Positions 37,318 to 46,526 of a DNA stretch of 64,000 nt are shown piece by piece. The stretch is taken from contig JAIUPQ010000007.1 of NCBI GenBank assembly GCA_020161145.1, forward strand, positions 62,001 through 126,000. Reading direction: 5' to 3'. The translations under genes and the position numbers were made by a program. The stretch comes from Pseudomonadota bacterium. Its GTDB lineage: Bacteria; Pseudomonadota; Gammaproteobacteria; Burkholderiales; Burkholderiaceae_C. Positions within the stretch are counted from its first letter, which is position 1, and the number at the start of each line of letters is the position of its first letter. Below the pieces are notes generated by a model. That model was given only the letters and a program-made list of their open reading frames with translations. It was not told where the DNA came from and made no database searches.

Positions 37318-37884
37318 CTAGTCGAGGCGCAACGTGCGCTCAAGACCCATCTGCCAACCGGCCTGGCCGCCCGGATCCAGTTGCATGGGGCGAGGCAGCT
37401 GGCTGGCATCCAGCCGCCAGCTGAAGATGATTTCGTAGCTCTGGCCGGCCTCCAGGTCCTCGGCCTCGGTCAGCCGCCAGCGGGTGGCACTGCTGACGGC
37501 GGCCAGCGCCTCGGCCAGCGTGTCATGGCTTTGCGACAGCGCACCCAGCCCCACGCGCCAGCGGCCGGTCAGCGGCTGGTACGACAGGCGCCAGGTGCGG
37601 GTGGCGGTGGCGATGCGCTCGTCGCGCCAGTACCAGCGCGGGCGCAGCACCTGCGCCTCGGCCACGAAGTACACCGGCACACCGCGCCGCAGCGCGTCCT
37701 CCACCGCCGAGCTGAGCTGGGGCCGCACGGCAAAACTGAGGCTGGCCACGCCGTCCGCCCGCTCGGCGCGCAACAACGTCAACTCCACCTGCTGGGCCTG
37801 CACCGGGCTGGCCACGGCCACCAGCCACAGCGCCAGCAAGGCGGCGAGGCGGTGGGCAAACCAGCGGGGCAGGAGGGCGGTCAC
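37318..37884 (-). CDS. DUF4390 exported protein
   Basis: A 188-residue protein. GTG at 37884 was chosen because it overlaps the rsmB stop (GTGA) and gives a proper signal peptide (WFAHRLAALLALWLVAVASP, cleavage near VQA/QQV). The mature part (VELTLLRAERADGVASLSFA, AVEDALRRGVPVYFVAEAQV, WYWRDERIATATRTWRLSYQ, WRLDASQLPRPMQL) is typical of DUF4390. The family is periplasmic, of unknown function, and regularly found just before ntrY in betaproteobacteria, so a part in the NtrYX signal path is plausible. Confidence 0.88.
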   Translation of the reverse strand: MTALLPRWFAHRLAALLALWLVAVASPVQAQQVELTLLRAERADGVASLSFAVRPQLSSAVEDALRRGVPVYFVAEAQVLRPRWYWRDERIATATRTWRLSYQPLTGRWRVGLGALSQSHDTLAEALAAVSSATRWRLTEAEDLEAGQSYEIIFSWRLDASQLPRPMQLDPGGQAGWQMGLERTLRLD

Positions 37885-39152
37885 GTCGTTTTGTGCAGCA
37901 GCGCGTAGTAAAAACCGTCGGCAGGCGAGCGCCCATTGTCGGCCAGGGGCAGCGCATGGCCCGGTGCACGGGCATCCTGCCGCACCGTGCCCTGTGGCTG
38001 TGCGGCCACAAAAGCCGCCACCTGCGCCTCCCCCTCGGCCTTGAAGACCGAGCAGGTGGCATAGAGCAGCCGCCCGCCCGGACGCAGCAGCGGCCACAGC
38101 GCCGCCAGCAGCTCGGCCTGCGTGCGCGCCAGCGCATCCACGTCCGCCGCGCGGCGCAGCCAGGCCATGTCAGGGTGGCGGCGCACCACGCCCGAGCCGC
38201 TGCACGGGGCGTCCAGCAAGATGGCGTCGAACGATCGGCCGTCCCACCAGCTGGCGACGTCGCGGGCATCGGCCGTGCGGGTGGTCGCCCGCAGGCCCAG
38301 CCGCGCCAGGCCGCTGTCCACCAGCGCCAGCCGCCTGGCGTCGGCGTCCAGCGCCAGCACCTCGGCATCGGCCAGCTCCAGCAGATGGGCCGTCTTGCCG
38401 CCGGGCGCCGCACAGGCATCGAGGATGCGCTCGCCATCCTGCGGCGCCAGCAGCGGCGCCGCCCATTGCGCCGCCACGTCTTGCACCGAGACCCAGCCCT
38501 GGGCGAAGTGCGGCAGCGCATCCACCGGGCGCGGCGCGTCCAGCAGCAGCGCCTGCGGTGCCGCCAGCCCATGCAGCACCGGCGCCGGCTGGCAGGGCAG
38601 CAGCGTCTGGTAGGCCGCCGGCGCGCAGCGGCGCGGGTTGACGCGCAGTGCCATGGGTGCGTGCTGGTGGCTGGTGGCCAGCAGCGCCTCGGCCTGCGGA
38701 CCCCAGTCGGCGTGCAGGCGTGCCACCCACCAGGGCGGCAGGTTCCAGCGTGCCTCGGGGCCATCCGCCAGCGCCGCGGCCACCAGGCTGGCCCGCTCGC
38801 GGATGAAGCGGCGCAGCACGGCGTTGACGAAGCCGCCCGCCTTGCCGGCCGCCGTCACCGCCTGATCCACCAGCGTGTGGTCGGCATAGGGCGGCGCCGG
38901 GTCGGGCCAGGCCAGGGCCAGCGCCACGTCCAGCAGCGCCGCCAGCGCCGGCTCCGGCGCGCGCGGCACCAGCCGGGCCCGCACGGCGCGCACGGTGCCC
39001 CAGCGGCGCAACGCGGTGTAGGCCAGCGCCTGCGCCATGGGCCGCAGCGCGGGCGGGGTCTTGGGCAGGGCGTCGGTCAGCGAGCGGCCCGCGGCCACCG
39101 CACGCACCAGCGCAGCGGCCGCTTTCAGCCCATAGGCCAGAGGGAATTGCAT
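37881..39152 (-). CDS. rsmB: 16S rRNA (cytosine-967-C5)-methyltransferase RsmB
   Basis: RsmB (Sun) methylates C967 of 16S rRNA using S-adenosylmethionine. The 423-residue protein has the N-terminal NusB-like domain (about 1-145; YTALRRWGTVRAVRARLV, LVDQAVTAAGKAGGFVNAVLRR) and a C-terminal Rossmann methyltransferase: ILDACAAPGGKTAHLLEL (SAM site), LLDAPCSGSGVVRRHPDMAW and YATCSVFKAEGE, which hold the two catalytic cysteines. It leads the operon; 36 bp separate its start from the divergent folE. Confidence 0.96.
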   Translation of the reverse strand: MQFPLAYGLKAAAALVRAVAAGRSLTDALPKTPPALRPMAQALAYTALRRWGTVRAVRARLVPRAPEPALAALLDVALALAWPDPAPPYADHTLVDQAVTAAGKAGGFVNAVLRRFIRERASLVAAALADGPEARWNLPPWWVARLHADWGPQAEALLATSHQHAPMALRVNPRRCAPAAYQTLLPCQPAPVLHGLAAPQALLLDAPRPVDALPHFAQGWVSVQDVAAQWAAPLLAPQDGERILDACAAPGGKTAHLLELADAEVLALDADARRLALVDSGLARLGLRATTRTADARDVASWWDGRSFDAILLDAPCSGSGVVRRHPDMAWLRRAADVDALARTQAELLAALWPLLRPGGRLLYATCSVFKAEGEAQVAAFVAAQPQGTVRQDARAPGHALPLADNGRSPADGFYYALLHKTT

Positions 39153-39188
39153 AGGCCGAGTCTATGTGCTGCCGTCACAATGCCGCCC

Positions 39189-39905
39189 ATGTCCAAGCCG
39201 CCCACGCTCACCCCCGACGCCCTGGCCGCGCTGCCCACCTCCGAGCGCGTGCGCTACCGGCTGGTGCGGGCGGGCCAGCGCTTCCATGCCAACGACAACA
39301 TCGCCCAGGCGCTGGAGCCGGGCGAGGTCGAGGCGCTGAAGGCCGAGGTGGAGGCCAGGATGACCGAGGTGCTGCGCGCGCTGGTCATCGACACCGACAG
39401 CGACCACAACACCCAGGAGACGGCCAAGCGGGTGGCCCGCATGTACATCGACGAAGTCTTTCGGGGGCGCTACCGGCCTGCGCCCGACGTGACCGAGTTC
39501 CCCAACGCCGAGCGGCTCAACGAGCTGATGATCGTGGGCCCCATCACCGTGCGCTCGGCCTGCTCGCACCACCTGTGTCCCATCATGGGCCGGCTGTGGA
39601 TCGGCCTGCTGCCCAACGAGCACTCCAACCTCATCGGCCTGTCCAAATACGTGCGCCTGGCCGACTGGATCATGAGCCGCCCGCAGATCCAGGAGGAGGC
39701 CGTCGTCATGCTGGCCGACGCCCTGGCCGCGCGCGTCAAGCCCGACGGCCTGGCCATCGTCATGAAGGCCGACCACTACTGCATGCACTGGCGCGGCGTG
39801 CGCGACAGCCAGGCTGAAATGACCAACAGCGTGATGCGCGGCGCCTTCCTGACCGACGCCAACCTGCGGCGGGAGTTTCTGGCGCTGATGCGGCGAGGGG
39901 CGTGA
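39189..39905 (+). CDS. folE: GTP cyclohydrolase I
   Basis: FolE opens the GTP ring to give 7,8-dihydroneopterin triphosphate, first step of folate (and tetrahydrobiopterin) synthesis. The 238-residue protein shows TPERVAKMY-like QETAKRVARMYIDEVFRG, ITVRSACSHHLCPIMGR with the zinc Cys and His, HSNLIGLSKYVRLADWIMSR and KADHYCMHWRGVRD with the second zinc Cys. ATG 39189 is used; an in-frame ATG at 39180 would add MPP. The long N-terminus (~40 residues before the core) is usual in this group. It is convergent with the LemA-like gene. Confidence 0.96.
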   Translation: MSKPPTLTPDALAALPTSERVRYRLVRAGQRFHANDNIAQALEPGEVEALKAEVEARMTEVLRALVIDTDSDHNTQETAKRVARMYIDEVFRGRYRPAPDVTEFPNAERLNELMIVGPITVRSACSHHLCPIMGRLWIGLLPNEHSNLIGLSKYVRLADWIMSRPQIQEEAVVMLADALAARVKPDGLAIVMKADHYCMHWRGVRDSQAEMTNSVMRGAFLTDANLRREFLALMRRGA

Positions 39906-39918
39906 AGAGGCCGCCCCT

Positions 39919-40473
39919 TCACCCCACCCCCACCCCCACCTCCCGCCAGCCCAGCAGCCGCGCCAGCCAACAGGTGGGCGCCTCGGTGATGGCCTGGTTG
40001 TAGGCGGTGGCAGCCGTGGCCAGGCCCTGGCGGGCGTAGGCGATGCGGGGGGCCTGTTCGGCCAGCAGCCGCACCTGGGGCTGAACCTCGGCGGCTGCGG
40101 CCAGCTCGGGGTGTTGCTCCAGCAAGGCCATCAGCCGCGCCAGCGGGGAGGCCAGGGCGGCTTCGGCGGCCGTCCAGGCGGCCACCACTTCGGGCTGGCC
40201 CATGCGGCTGCGCATGGCGCGGCTGGCTTCCTGCTGGGTGGCGTGGATGGCGGCCAGCGCCTGCAAGGTGCCGGCCTCGGCGGCCAGCGGCTGGTGCAGG
40301 TGGGCCAGCAAGGCGTCCACCGCGCCGCCGCGCTGGGCCAGCAGGTCGTCGAGCTGGCCCCAGGCGGCCGCAATGGCCTGGCGCAGCTTCTTGACCCGAC
40401 CCGCGGCGCCCACGACCCAGAAGGTGACCAGTGAACCCAGCAGGGTCAGCAGCGTGAGCTGGGTCAGCGTCAT
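39919..40473 (-). CDS. LemA family protein
   Basis: A 184-residue protein with one N-terminal membrane anchor (LTLLTLLGSLVTFWVVGAAG) followed by a helical bundle of the LemA type (VKKLRQAIAAAWGQLDDLLAQRG, TLQALAAIHATQQEASRAM, AYARQGLATAATAYNQAI). LemA proteins are inner-membrane, with an extracytoplasmic or cytoplasmic helical domain; the cellular job is not established. It is 61 bp downstream of proA on the same strand and may be cotranscribed. Confidence 0.82.
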   Translation of the reverse strand: MTLTQLTLLTLLGSLVTFWVVGAAGRVKKLRQAIAAAWGQLDDLLAQRGGAVDALLAHLHQPLAAEAGTLQALAAIHATQQEASRAMRSRMGQPEVVAAWTAAEAALASPLARLMALLEQHPELAAAAEVQPQVRLLAEQAPRIAYARQGLATAATAYNQAITEAPTCWLARLLGWREVGVGVG

Positions 40474-40534
40474 GGGTTGTTGACTCTGCGCACGGCGTGT
40501 TGCGGGATTCGCACTGGGGAGCGGCCCGGCGCAC

Positions 40535-41800
40535 TCATGCCCGCACCTCGCCCTGGCCCAGCACCACCCACTTGAGTGAGGTCAGGCCCTCCAGCCCCAC
40601 CGGGCCGCGAGCGTGGAATTTGTCGGTGGAGATGCCGATCTCGGCACCCAGGCCGTACTCGAAGCCGTCGGCGAAGCGGGTGCTGGTGTTGACCATGACG
40701 CTGGCCGAGTCCACCTCGCGCACGAAGCGCATGGCATGGGCATGGAGGGCGGTGAGGATGGCGTCGGTGTGGTGCGAGCCGTGGCGGTTGATGTGGGCGA
40801 TGGCCTCGTCCAGGCTGTCCACCACCTTGATGCTGATGACGGGCGCCAGGTACTCCTCGTCCCAATCGGCCTCGGTGGCGGGCACCACGCCCGCCAGACC
40901 GGCCAGGTGCACGGCGGCACGGGGGCAGGCGCGCATCTCCACGCCCTTGGCGGCGAAGACGCGGCCAAGGGCGGGCAGGAAGGCCGCCGCCTGGTCCGCA
41001 TGCACCAGCAGCGATTCGGTGGCGTTGCAGGGGCTGTATTTGTGGGTCTTGGCGTTGTCGGTGACGCGCAGCGCCAGCGCCAGATCGACCTGGGCATCCA
41101 CATAGGTGTGGCAGTTGCCGTCCAGGTGTTTGATGACGGGCACCCGCGCCTCGGCCGCGATGCGCGCGATCAGCCCCTTGCCACCGCGCGGGATGATGAC
41201 GTCCACGTACTCGGGCATGGCGATGAGCCGGCCGACGGCGGCGCGGTCGGGGGTGGGCACGAGTTGCACGGCGTCCTCGGGCAGGCCGGCGTCGGCCAGC
41301 GCGGCGCGCACCTGATCGGCCAGCAGGCGGTTGCTGTCCAGGGCTTCGGAGCCGCCGCGCAGGATGGCGGCGTTGCCGCTTTTGAGGGCCAGGGCGGCGG
41401 CCTCGATGGTGACGCCGGGGCGGCTCTCGTAAATCATGCCAAACACGCCCAGCGGCACCCGCATGCGGCCCACGGCGATGCCGCTGGGGCGGCGGCGCAG
41501 CTCGGTGATCTCGCCGATGGGGTCGGGCATGGCGGCCAGCTGCTCGCAGCCCTCGGCCAGCGTGGCGATGGCGGCGGGCGTCAGGCGCAGGCGGTCCACC
41601 AGCGGGGCGGCCAGGCCCGCCGCCTGAGCGTTGGCGGCATCGGCCTCGGTCTGGGCGGCGATGGCAGCCGCCTGGCCGCGCAGCCGCGTGGCCAGGGCGC
41701 GCAAGGCCGCGTCCTTGGCGGCGGTGGGCGCGGCGGCCATGCGCGTGGCGGCGGCCCGGGCGCGCTGGCCCAGCGCCGTCATCAGCGCGTCGTCGCTCAC
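40535..41800 (-). CDS. proA: gamma-glutamyl phosphate reductase
   Basis: ProA reduces gamma-glutamyl phosphate to glutamate semialdehyde with NADPH in proline synthesis. 421 residues; start is GTG at 41800, overlapping the topB stop as GTGA. Motifs: [61 protein letters not shown] with a conserved active-site region, [14 protein letters not shown] carrying the catalytic Cys, and [21 protein letters not shown]. The partner proB is not in this window. The link to topB is positional only. Confidence 0.97.
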   Translation of the reverse strand: MSDDALMTALGQRARAAATRMAAAPTAAKDAALRALATRLRGQAAAIAAQTEADAANAQAAGLAAPLVDRLRLTPAAIATLAEGCEQLAAMPDPIGEITELRRRPSGIAVGRMRVPLGVFGMIYESRPGVTIEAAALALKSGNAAILRGGSEALDSNRLLADQVRAALADAGLPEDAVQLVPTPDRAAVGRLIAMPEYVDVIIPRGGKGLIARIAAEARVPVIKHLDGNCHTYVDAQVDLALALRVTDNAKTHKYSPCNATESLLVHADQAAAFLPALGRVFAAKGVEMRACPRAAVHLAGLAGVVPATEADWDEEYLAPVISIKVVDSLDEAIAHINRHGSHHTDAILTALHAHAMRFVREVDSASVMVNTSTRFADGFEYGLGAEIGISTDKFHARGPVGLEGLTSLKWVVLGQGEVRA

Positions 41801-44346
41801 GCCGCCGCCTTGCGCGCGGTCTTCTTGGCCGGCACCCTGGGCGCGCGCGGCTCGAACTCGAACACCACCTTGCCCTCTTTGGCGTCGTAGGCCAGGAAGG
41901 CCTTGAACTTGCGCCGCGTCTTGTTGGAGACGAAGCCGTCCAGCAGGTCGGTCTTGCCGCCAGCCAGCAGCTTGCGCACCTGCTCGGGGCTGATGGGCTG
42001 GGTGAGGATGATCTGCCCGGTCTTGAAGTCGCAGGTGATGTGCGCACCCACGCTGTGCTCGCAGACGTAGTTCGTGCCGTGGGCATAGACGTGGCCCTGG
42101 CATTTGGGGCAGGCGCCCAGGCTGTCCTGGCCGCTCCAGTCCACCGGCGTGCCGTCGTCCTTGGCCTTGTCGTCCTCGCCGAAGTCGAACTCCAGCTTCC
42201 AGTTGGCGATTTCTTCGTCGCGGGTCAGGCGCAGCTCGGCGGTGAACGGCCAGCCGGCCTTGGAGCGGAAACCCTCCAGCGGGCCCACCTGTTTGTCGCG
42301 CAGCAGCTGCTCGGCCTCGGCCAGCTCGAAGCTGCGGCCGGCCGGAATCTTGGTGATGGAAAACGCGCAGGCCGTGCAGGCGAAGCGGCGGTAGTTCTCC
42401 TTGACCACGCCGCCGCAGTTGGGGCAGGGCGTGGCCAGCGTGGCGTAGTCACCGGGGATGGTGTCGCGGTCGTATTCCTTGGCTTTTTTGACGATGCGCT
42501 CAGCCATGGCGGCCACGTCGGCCATGAAGCGTGCGCGCGCCAGGCGGCCGTGCTCCATGTCGGCCAGCCGGTGCTCCCAGTCGCCGGTGAGCTCGGGCCG
42601 GGTCAGCTCCTCGACCTCCAGCCCGCGCAGCAGCGTCATCAGCTGGAACGCCTTGGCGGTGGGGATGAGCTCGCGCCCCTCGCGCAACATGTATTTCTCG
42701 GTCAGCAGGCCTTCGATGATGGCGGCGCGCGTGGCCGGTGTGCCCAGGCCTTTGTCCTGCATGGCGGCCTTGAGCTCTTCGTCGTCGATGAGTTTGCCGG
42801 CGCCCTCCATGGCGCTGAGCAGCGTGGCCTCGGTGTAGCGCGCGGGCGGCTTGGTGACCAGGGCCACGAGCTGCACCGACTCGGTCTGTACCGTCTCGCC
42901 GGGCTGCACGGGCACCAGGTTGGCGTCCTCGCCCTGGGCCTCTTTGCCATACACCGCCAGCCAGCCGGGGTTGACCAGCACCTTGCCGTTGGTCTGGAAG
43001 CGGTGCGCGCCCACGGTGGTGGTGCGCGTGGTCACCAGGTATTCGGCGCTGGGGTAGAAGACGGCGATGAAGCGCTTGACCACCAGGTCGTAGAGCTTGG
43101 CCTCGGCCTCGGTCAGCGCCTTGGGCGTCTGCGGCGTGGGGATGATGGCGAAGTGATCGCTGACTTTGGTGTTGTCGAAGACGCGCTTGACGGGTTTGAC
43201 ATAGCCCTCGCGCAGCGCCTTGGCGGCATGCGGCGCCAGCGCCGCCAGCGGCCCCGGCAGCGGCTCCTCGGCCAGCACCGCCAGCGTCTGCTTGACGGTG
43301 CCCAGGTAGTCCTCGGGCAGGGCGCGCGAGTCGGTTCGGGGGTAGGTCAGCGCCTTGTGCTTTTCATACAAGGCCTGGGCCAGCGACAGCGTGGTCTTGG
43401 CCGAGAAGCCAAAGCGCGAGTTGGCCTCGCGCTGCAGCGTCGTCAAATCGTAGAGCTGCGGGCTGGCCTGGGTGCTGGGCTTGGCCTCTTCGCGCACGGT
43501 GCCGGGCTGGCCCTGCACGGCGGCGACGATGGCGCGGGCCTGGGCCTCGTCCCACAGGCGGTCGGCGCGGCGATCGGCGTCGTCATTCTTCTTGAACGCG
43601 GGGTCGAACCACTTGCCGTCGTAGTCGCCCGCCGCAGCGCCGAACGTGGCCTTGACCTCCCAGTAGTCGCGCGGCACATGCTTGCGGATTTTCTCCTCGC
43701 GCTCGACCACGATGGACAGCGTGGGCGTCTGCACCCGGCCCACGGTGGTCAGGAAAAAGCCGCCGTCGCGCGAGTTGAACGCCGTCATCGCGCGCGAGCC
43801 GTTGATGCCCACCAGCCAGTCGGCCTCGCTGCGGCTGCGGGCGGCATCGGCCAGGCCCTGCATCTGGGCGTCGCTGCGCAGGCTCTCAAAGCCCTCGCGG
43901 ATGGCCTGCGGCGTCATGGATTGCAGCCACAGCCGCCGCACCGGCTTGTCGATGGGCTTTTTCTCGCTGCCGGCGTACTGCACGATGAGGCGAAAGATCA
44001 GCTCCCCCTCGCGCCCCGCGTCGCAGGCGTTGATCAGCTCGGTCACGTCTTTGCGCTTGACCAGCCTGACCACGGCCGCCAGCCGGCTCTTGGTCTTGTC
44101 GATGGGCGCCAGCTCGAAGTGCGGCGGCACCACCGGCAGGTGGGCGAAACTCCATTTGCCGCGCTTGACGTCGTAGGCCTCGGGCGCCTTGATCTCCACC
44201 AGATGGCCCACCGCCGAGGTGACCACGTAGTGGTCGTTCTCGAAGTGATCCGCTTCCTTTTCGAACTTGCCCGCCACGGGCGTCAGCGCGCGCACGATGT
44301 CCTGCGCGACACTGGGTTTCTCGGCAATGATCAGTGCTTTGCTCAT
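41797..44346 (-). CDS. topB: DNA topoisomerase III
   Basis: TopB is a type IA topoisomerase that decatenates DNA during replication and works with RecQ. 849 residues from ATG 44346 ([21 protein letters not shown]). Toprim domain: EKPS near 10 and [15 protein letters not shown] (DxD-type metal site). Active-site Tyr335 lies in [11 protein letters not shown]. The C-terminus carries zinc-ribbon-like repeats ([11 protein letters not shown] with [17 protein letters not shown] with CEHS), then a Lys/Ala/Arg basic tail ([11 protein letters not shown]). Somewhat longer than E. coli TopB (653) owing to this tail and zinc region. It heads the topB-proA-lemA-like group and is divergent from the SET gene. 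Confidence 0.96.
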   Translation of the reverse strand: MSKALIIAEKPSVAQDIVRALTPVAGKFEKEADHFENDHYVVTSAVGHLVEIKAPEAYDVKRGKWSFAHLPVVPPHFELAPIDKTKSRLAAVVRLVKRKDVTELINACDAGREGELIFRLIVQYAGSEKKPIDKPVRRLWLQSMTPQAIREGFESLRSDAQMQGLADAARSRSEADWLVGINGSRAMTAFNSRDGGFFLTTVGRVQTPTLSIVVEREEKIRKHVPRDYWEVKATFGAAAGDYDGKWFDPAFKKNDDADRRADRLWDEAQARAIVAAVQGQPGTVREEAKPSTQASPQLYDLTTLQREANSRFGFSAKTTLSLAQALYEKHKALTYPRTDSRALPEDYLGTVKQTLAVLAEEPLPGPLAALAPHAAKALREGYVKPVKRVFDNTKVSDHFAIIPTPQTPKALTEAEAKLYDLVVKRFIAVFYPSAEYLVTTRTTTVGAHRFQTNGKVLVNPGWLAVYGKEAQGEDANLVPVQPGETVQTESVQLVALVTKPPARYTEATLLSAMEGAGKLIDDEELKAAMQDKGLGTPATRAAIIEGLLTEKYMLREGRELIPTAKAFQLMTLLRGLEVEELTRPELTGDWEHRLADMEHGRLARARFMADVAAMAERIVKKAKEYDRDTIPGDYATLATPCPNCGGVVKENYRRFACTACAFSITKIPAGRSFELAEAEQLLRDKQVGPLEGFRSKAGWPFTAELRLTRDEEIANWKLEFDFGEDDKAKDDGTPVDWSGQDSLGACPKCQGHVYAHGTNYVCEHSVGAHITCDFKTGQIILTQPISPEQVRKLLAGGKTDLLDGFVSNKTRRKFKAFLAYDAKEGKVVFEFEPRAPRVPAKKTARKAAA

Positions 44347-44525
44347 CCAATTCTCCGTGGTGGCCCTCGCCACCGACTGCCCGGCACAAGGTCACTCCTC
44401 GCGGCGCCCCTGAGCCGAAGCGCCATCGGTGACCGTGCAGGAGTGGGGCCCTGCCGGGCTCTCTACAATTCCGTCCATCCCTCGCGTGCGTGTGCGCACG
44501 CCCACATGAAACCACTTTAACCACA
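44347..44525. promoter_or_regulatory. divergent promoter region topB / SET gene
   Basis: A 179-bp gap between divergent starts. It holds TACAAT (44464-44469), a likely -10 for the plus-strand operon, and a perfect 7-bp inverted repeat GCGTGCG-TGTG-CGCACGC (44484-44501) between that hexamer and the SET gene start. The dyad could be an operator or a leader hairpin. No gene is seen. Confidence 0.4.
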
Positions 44526-45008
44526 ATGCGCAACTCCCCTCCCACCAGTGGCCGGCGCCTGCAGGTGCGGCGCAGCGGCGTGCACGGCAAAGGGGTGGTG
44601 GCACGGCGCGCCCTGGCGGCCGGCGATACGCTGATCGAATACACCGGCGAGCGCATCTCCTGGGACGAGGCGCTGGATCGCCATCCGCACGACCCGGCTC
44701 AGCCGGATCACACGTTTTATTTCCAGCTCGAAGGCGGCCAGGTCATCGATGCCCTCTACGGCGGCAACACCTCGCGCTGGATCAACCACGCCTGCGCGCC
44801 CAACTGCGAGGCCGAGGAGGTGGAGGGCCGGGTGTTCATCCGCGCGCTGCGCGACATCGCCCCGGGCGAAGAGCTGAACTACGACTACGGCCTGACCATG
44901 GACGTGCGCCTCACCCCAGCGCTGAAAAAGCGCTTTGCCTGCCACTGCGGCGCGCCCGACTGCCGTGGCACGCTGCTGGCGCCGCGCCGTCGCGGAGGCT
45001 CGCGGTGA
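44526..45008 (+). CDS. SET domain protein (putative lysine methyltransferase)
   Basis: A 160-residue bacterial SET protein; SET enzymes transfer methyl groups from S-adenosylmethionine to lysines. Start at 44526. Motifs: VRRSGVHGKGVVARRALAAGD, LIEYTGERISWDEA, the NHxCxPNC core as WINHACAPNCEAEEVEG, DIAPGEELNYDYG, and a post-SET cysteine cluster CHCGAPDCRGTLL. All substrate and cofactor motifs are complete. Family members are common in chlamydiae, Legionella and many free-living proteobacteria; the natural substrate here is unknown. It is coupled to birA by a GTGA overlap. Confidence 0.92.
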   Translation: MRNSPPTSGRRLQVRRSGVHGKGVVARRALAAGDTLIEYTGERISWDEALDRHPHDPAQPDHTFYFQLEGGQVIDALYGGNTSRWINHACAPNCEAEEVEGRVFIRALRDIAPGEELNYDYGLTMDVRLTPALKKRFACHCGAPDCRGTLLAPRRRGGSR

Positions 45009-45850
45009 GCGGCCAGACGGAGCGCCGCGCCAGCCCGCCGTCGCCGGGTCGCTGGCAGGCCGAGGCGCTGTGGCAGCAGCTCACGCCGCTGTGGCCCGGT
45101 TTCAGCATCGAGGTGGTGGCCACCCTGCCCTCCACCAACACCGCGCTGCTGGAGCGGCTGCGCACCCCCGCCGCACTGGGCCATGCCGAGCGCCGCACCC
45201 GCGACGACGGCCCCATGCTGCTGGTGGCCGAACGCCAGACCGCCGGCCGGGGCCGCATGGGCCGCACCTGGCAGTCCACGCCCGACGGTTCGCTGACTTT
45301 TTCATTGGCGCTGGCGTTGCAGCGACCCGATCTGGCCGGTCTCTCGTTGGCCGTAGGCCTGGCGCTGGCTCAGGCGCTGGACCCCCAGGGCCAGCACCTG
45401 GGCCTGAAGTGGCCCAACGACCTGTGCCTGCGCACGGACGGGCGCAAGCTGGGCGGCGTGCTGATCGAAGCCGTTCAGCAAGGTGCGCAGCGCCACGTCG
45501 TCATTGGCGTGGGGCTCAACGTGCTGCCCCTGCCTTCTAGCTCCAGCCTGCCGGCCAGCGCCGCCCTGGCCGAGTGGTGGCCCGACGCCACCCCACCGCT
45601 GGCGCTGGCCCGGCTGCTGCCCCCGCTGGCGCAGGCGCTGCACGCCTTTGATGCCCAGGGCTTCGCTCCCCTGGTCGGCGCCTATGCCGAGCGCGACGTG
45701 CTGAGCGGCCACCCCATCACCACCACCGACGCTGCCTGCCCCGCAGGCATGGCGTTGGGCGTGGACGCGGACGGTGCGCTGAAGATGCGGGCCGCCGGCG
45801 GCCAGATCCACCGCATCGTCAGCGGTGAGGTCAGCGTGCGGGCCGCCTGA
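45005..45850 (+). CDS. birA: biotin-[acetyl-CoA-carboxylase] ligase
   Basis: BirA attaches biotin to the carrier subunit of acetyl-CoA carboxylase through biotinyl-AMP. 281 residues; start is GTG overlapping the upstream stop. Motifs: TLPSTNTALLERL, LLVAERQTAGRGRMGRTWQS (biotin/AMP loop), LGLKWPNDLCLRTDGRKLGGVLIE and VVIGVGLNV. The N-terminal helix-turn-helix of E. coli BirA is missing, so it is a ligase without repressor function (class I). It continues directly into the SPOR-like gene (TGATG). Confidence 0.95.
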   Translation: MSGQTERRASPPSPGRWQAEALWQQLTPLWPGFSIEVVATLPSTNTALLERLRTPAALGHAERRTRDDGPMLLVAERQTAGRGRMGRTWQSTPDGSLTFSLALALQRPDLAGLSLAVGLALAQALDPQGQHLGLKWPNDLCLRTDGRKLGGVLIEAVQQGAQRHVVIGVGLNVLPLPSSSSLPASAALAEWWPDATPPLALARLLPPLAQALHAFDAQGFAPLVGAYAERDVLSGHPITTTDAACPAGMALGVDADGALKMRAAGGQIHRIVSGEVSVRAA

Positions 45851-46485
45851 TGTTGCGGGCGCTCATCGTCCTGCTGCTGTTGGCCAACCTGGCTTTCTGG
45901 GCCTGGCACCACGAGGACGTGGCCCAGGCGCTCGGCCTGCCGCGCCACAGCGACCGCGAACCCGAGCGGCTGGCGCGCCAGATCAACCCACAGGGCGTGC
46001 GGCTGCTGACCACCACCACCGCCTCGGGCCCTGGCGTGGCGCCCTGCATGGAAACCCCGGCCCTGACGGCCGAGGCCGCCGCCGCGCTGGGCCGCGCGCT
46101 GCGCCAGGCCGGCCTTGCAGCCGAGCGCTGGACGGAGCTGCGCCGCGAAACCGGCGGCCGCTGGGCCGTGGTCTTCGGGCGGGACGAGCCCGCCGCGCGG
46201 CTCGAGCGCCGGCTCGCCCAGGTGCAGGAGCTCAAGCTCGATGGCGCCGAGCCGGCCATCGTCGAAGGCAGCCTGCGCCTGGGCAGTTTCACCAGCACCG
46301 AGGCCGCCGAGCGCCAATTGCAGGGCTGGCAGCAGCAAGGCCTGCGCGGCGCGCAAGTACTGACGCTGGAGGCGCCGCGCACCGAGGTGCGGCTGCGCGC
46401 CGACGGCCTGGACGCGGCGCGCTGGGCTGCGCTCAAGACGGCCACGCCAGCCGATGGGCCGGCGTGGGCGGCGTGCGCGCCCTAG
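45850..46485 (+). CDS. SPOR-like membrane-anchored protein
   Basis: A 211-residue protein with a single N-terminal TM (LRALIVLLLLANLAFWAWHH) and a periplasmic part. The C-terminal ~70 residues (VEGSLRLGSFTSTEAAERQL, TEVRLRADGLDAARWAAL) resemble a SPOR peptidoglycan-binding domain. Its start overlaps the birA stop by one base. In many betaproteobacteria a SPOR-like protein follows birA. Binding to denuded glycan strands at the septum is the family role; here it is inferred from weak similarity. Confidence 0.72.
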   Translation: MLRALIVLLLLANLAFWAWHHEDVAQALGLPRHSDREPERLARQINPQGVRLLTTTTASGPGVAPCMETPALTAEAAAALGRALRQAGLAAERWTELRRETGGRWAVVFGRDEPAARLERRLAQVQELKLDGAEPAIVEGSLRLGSFTSTEAAERQLQGWQQQGLRGAQVLTLEAPRTEVRLRADGLDAARWAALKTATPADGPAWAACAP

Positions 46486-46526
46486 CGCCCCAACCCCTGA
46501 ACCGCCACCCGCCGCCGCACGCACCC

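Noticed and set aside
46454-46526. Start of the P450 at 46454 in the main frame.
   Set aside because: The first ~50 residues from that start are Arg/Pro/Ala-rich shadow sequence of the preceding SPOR gene and of the true P450 N-terminus in another frame.
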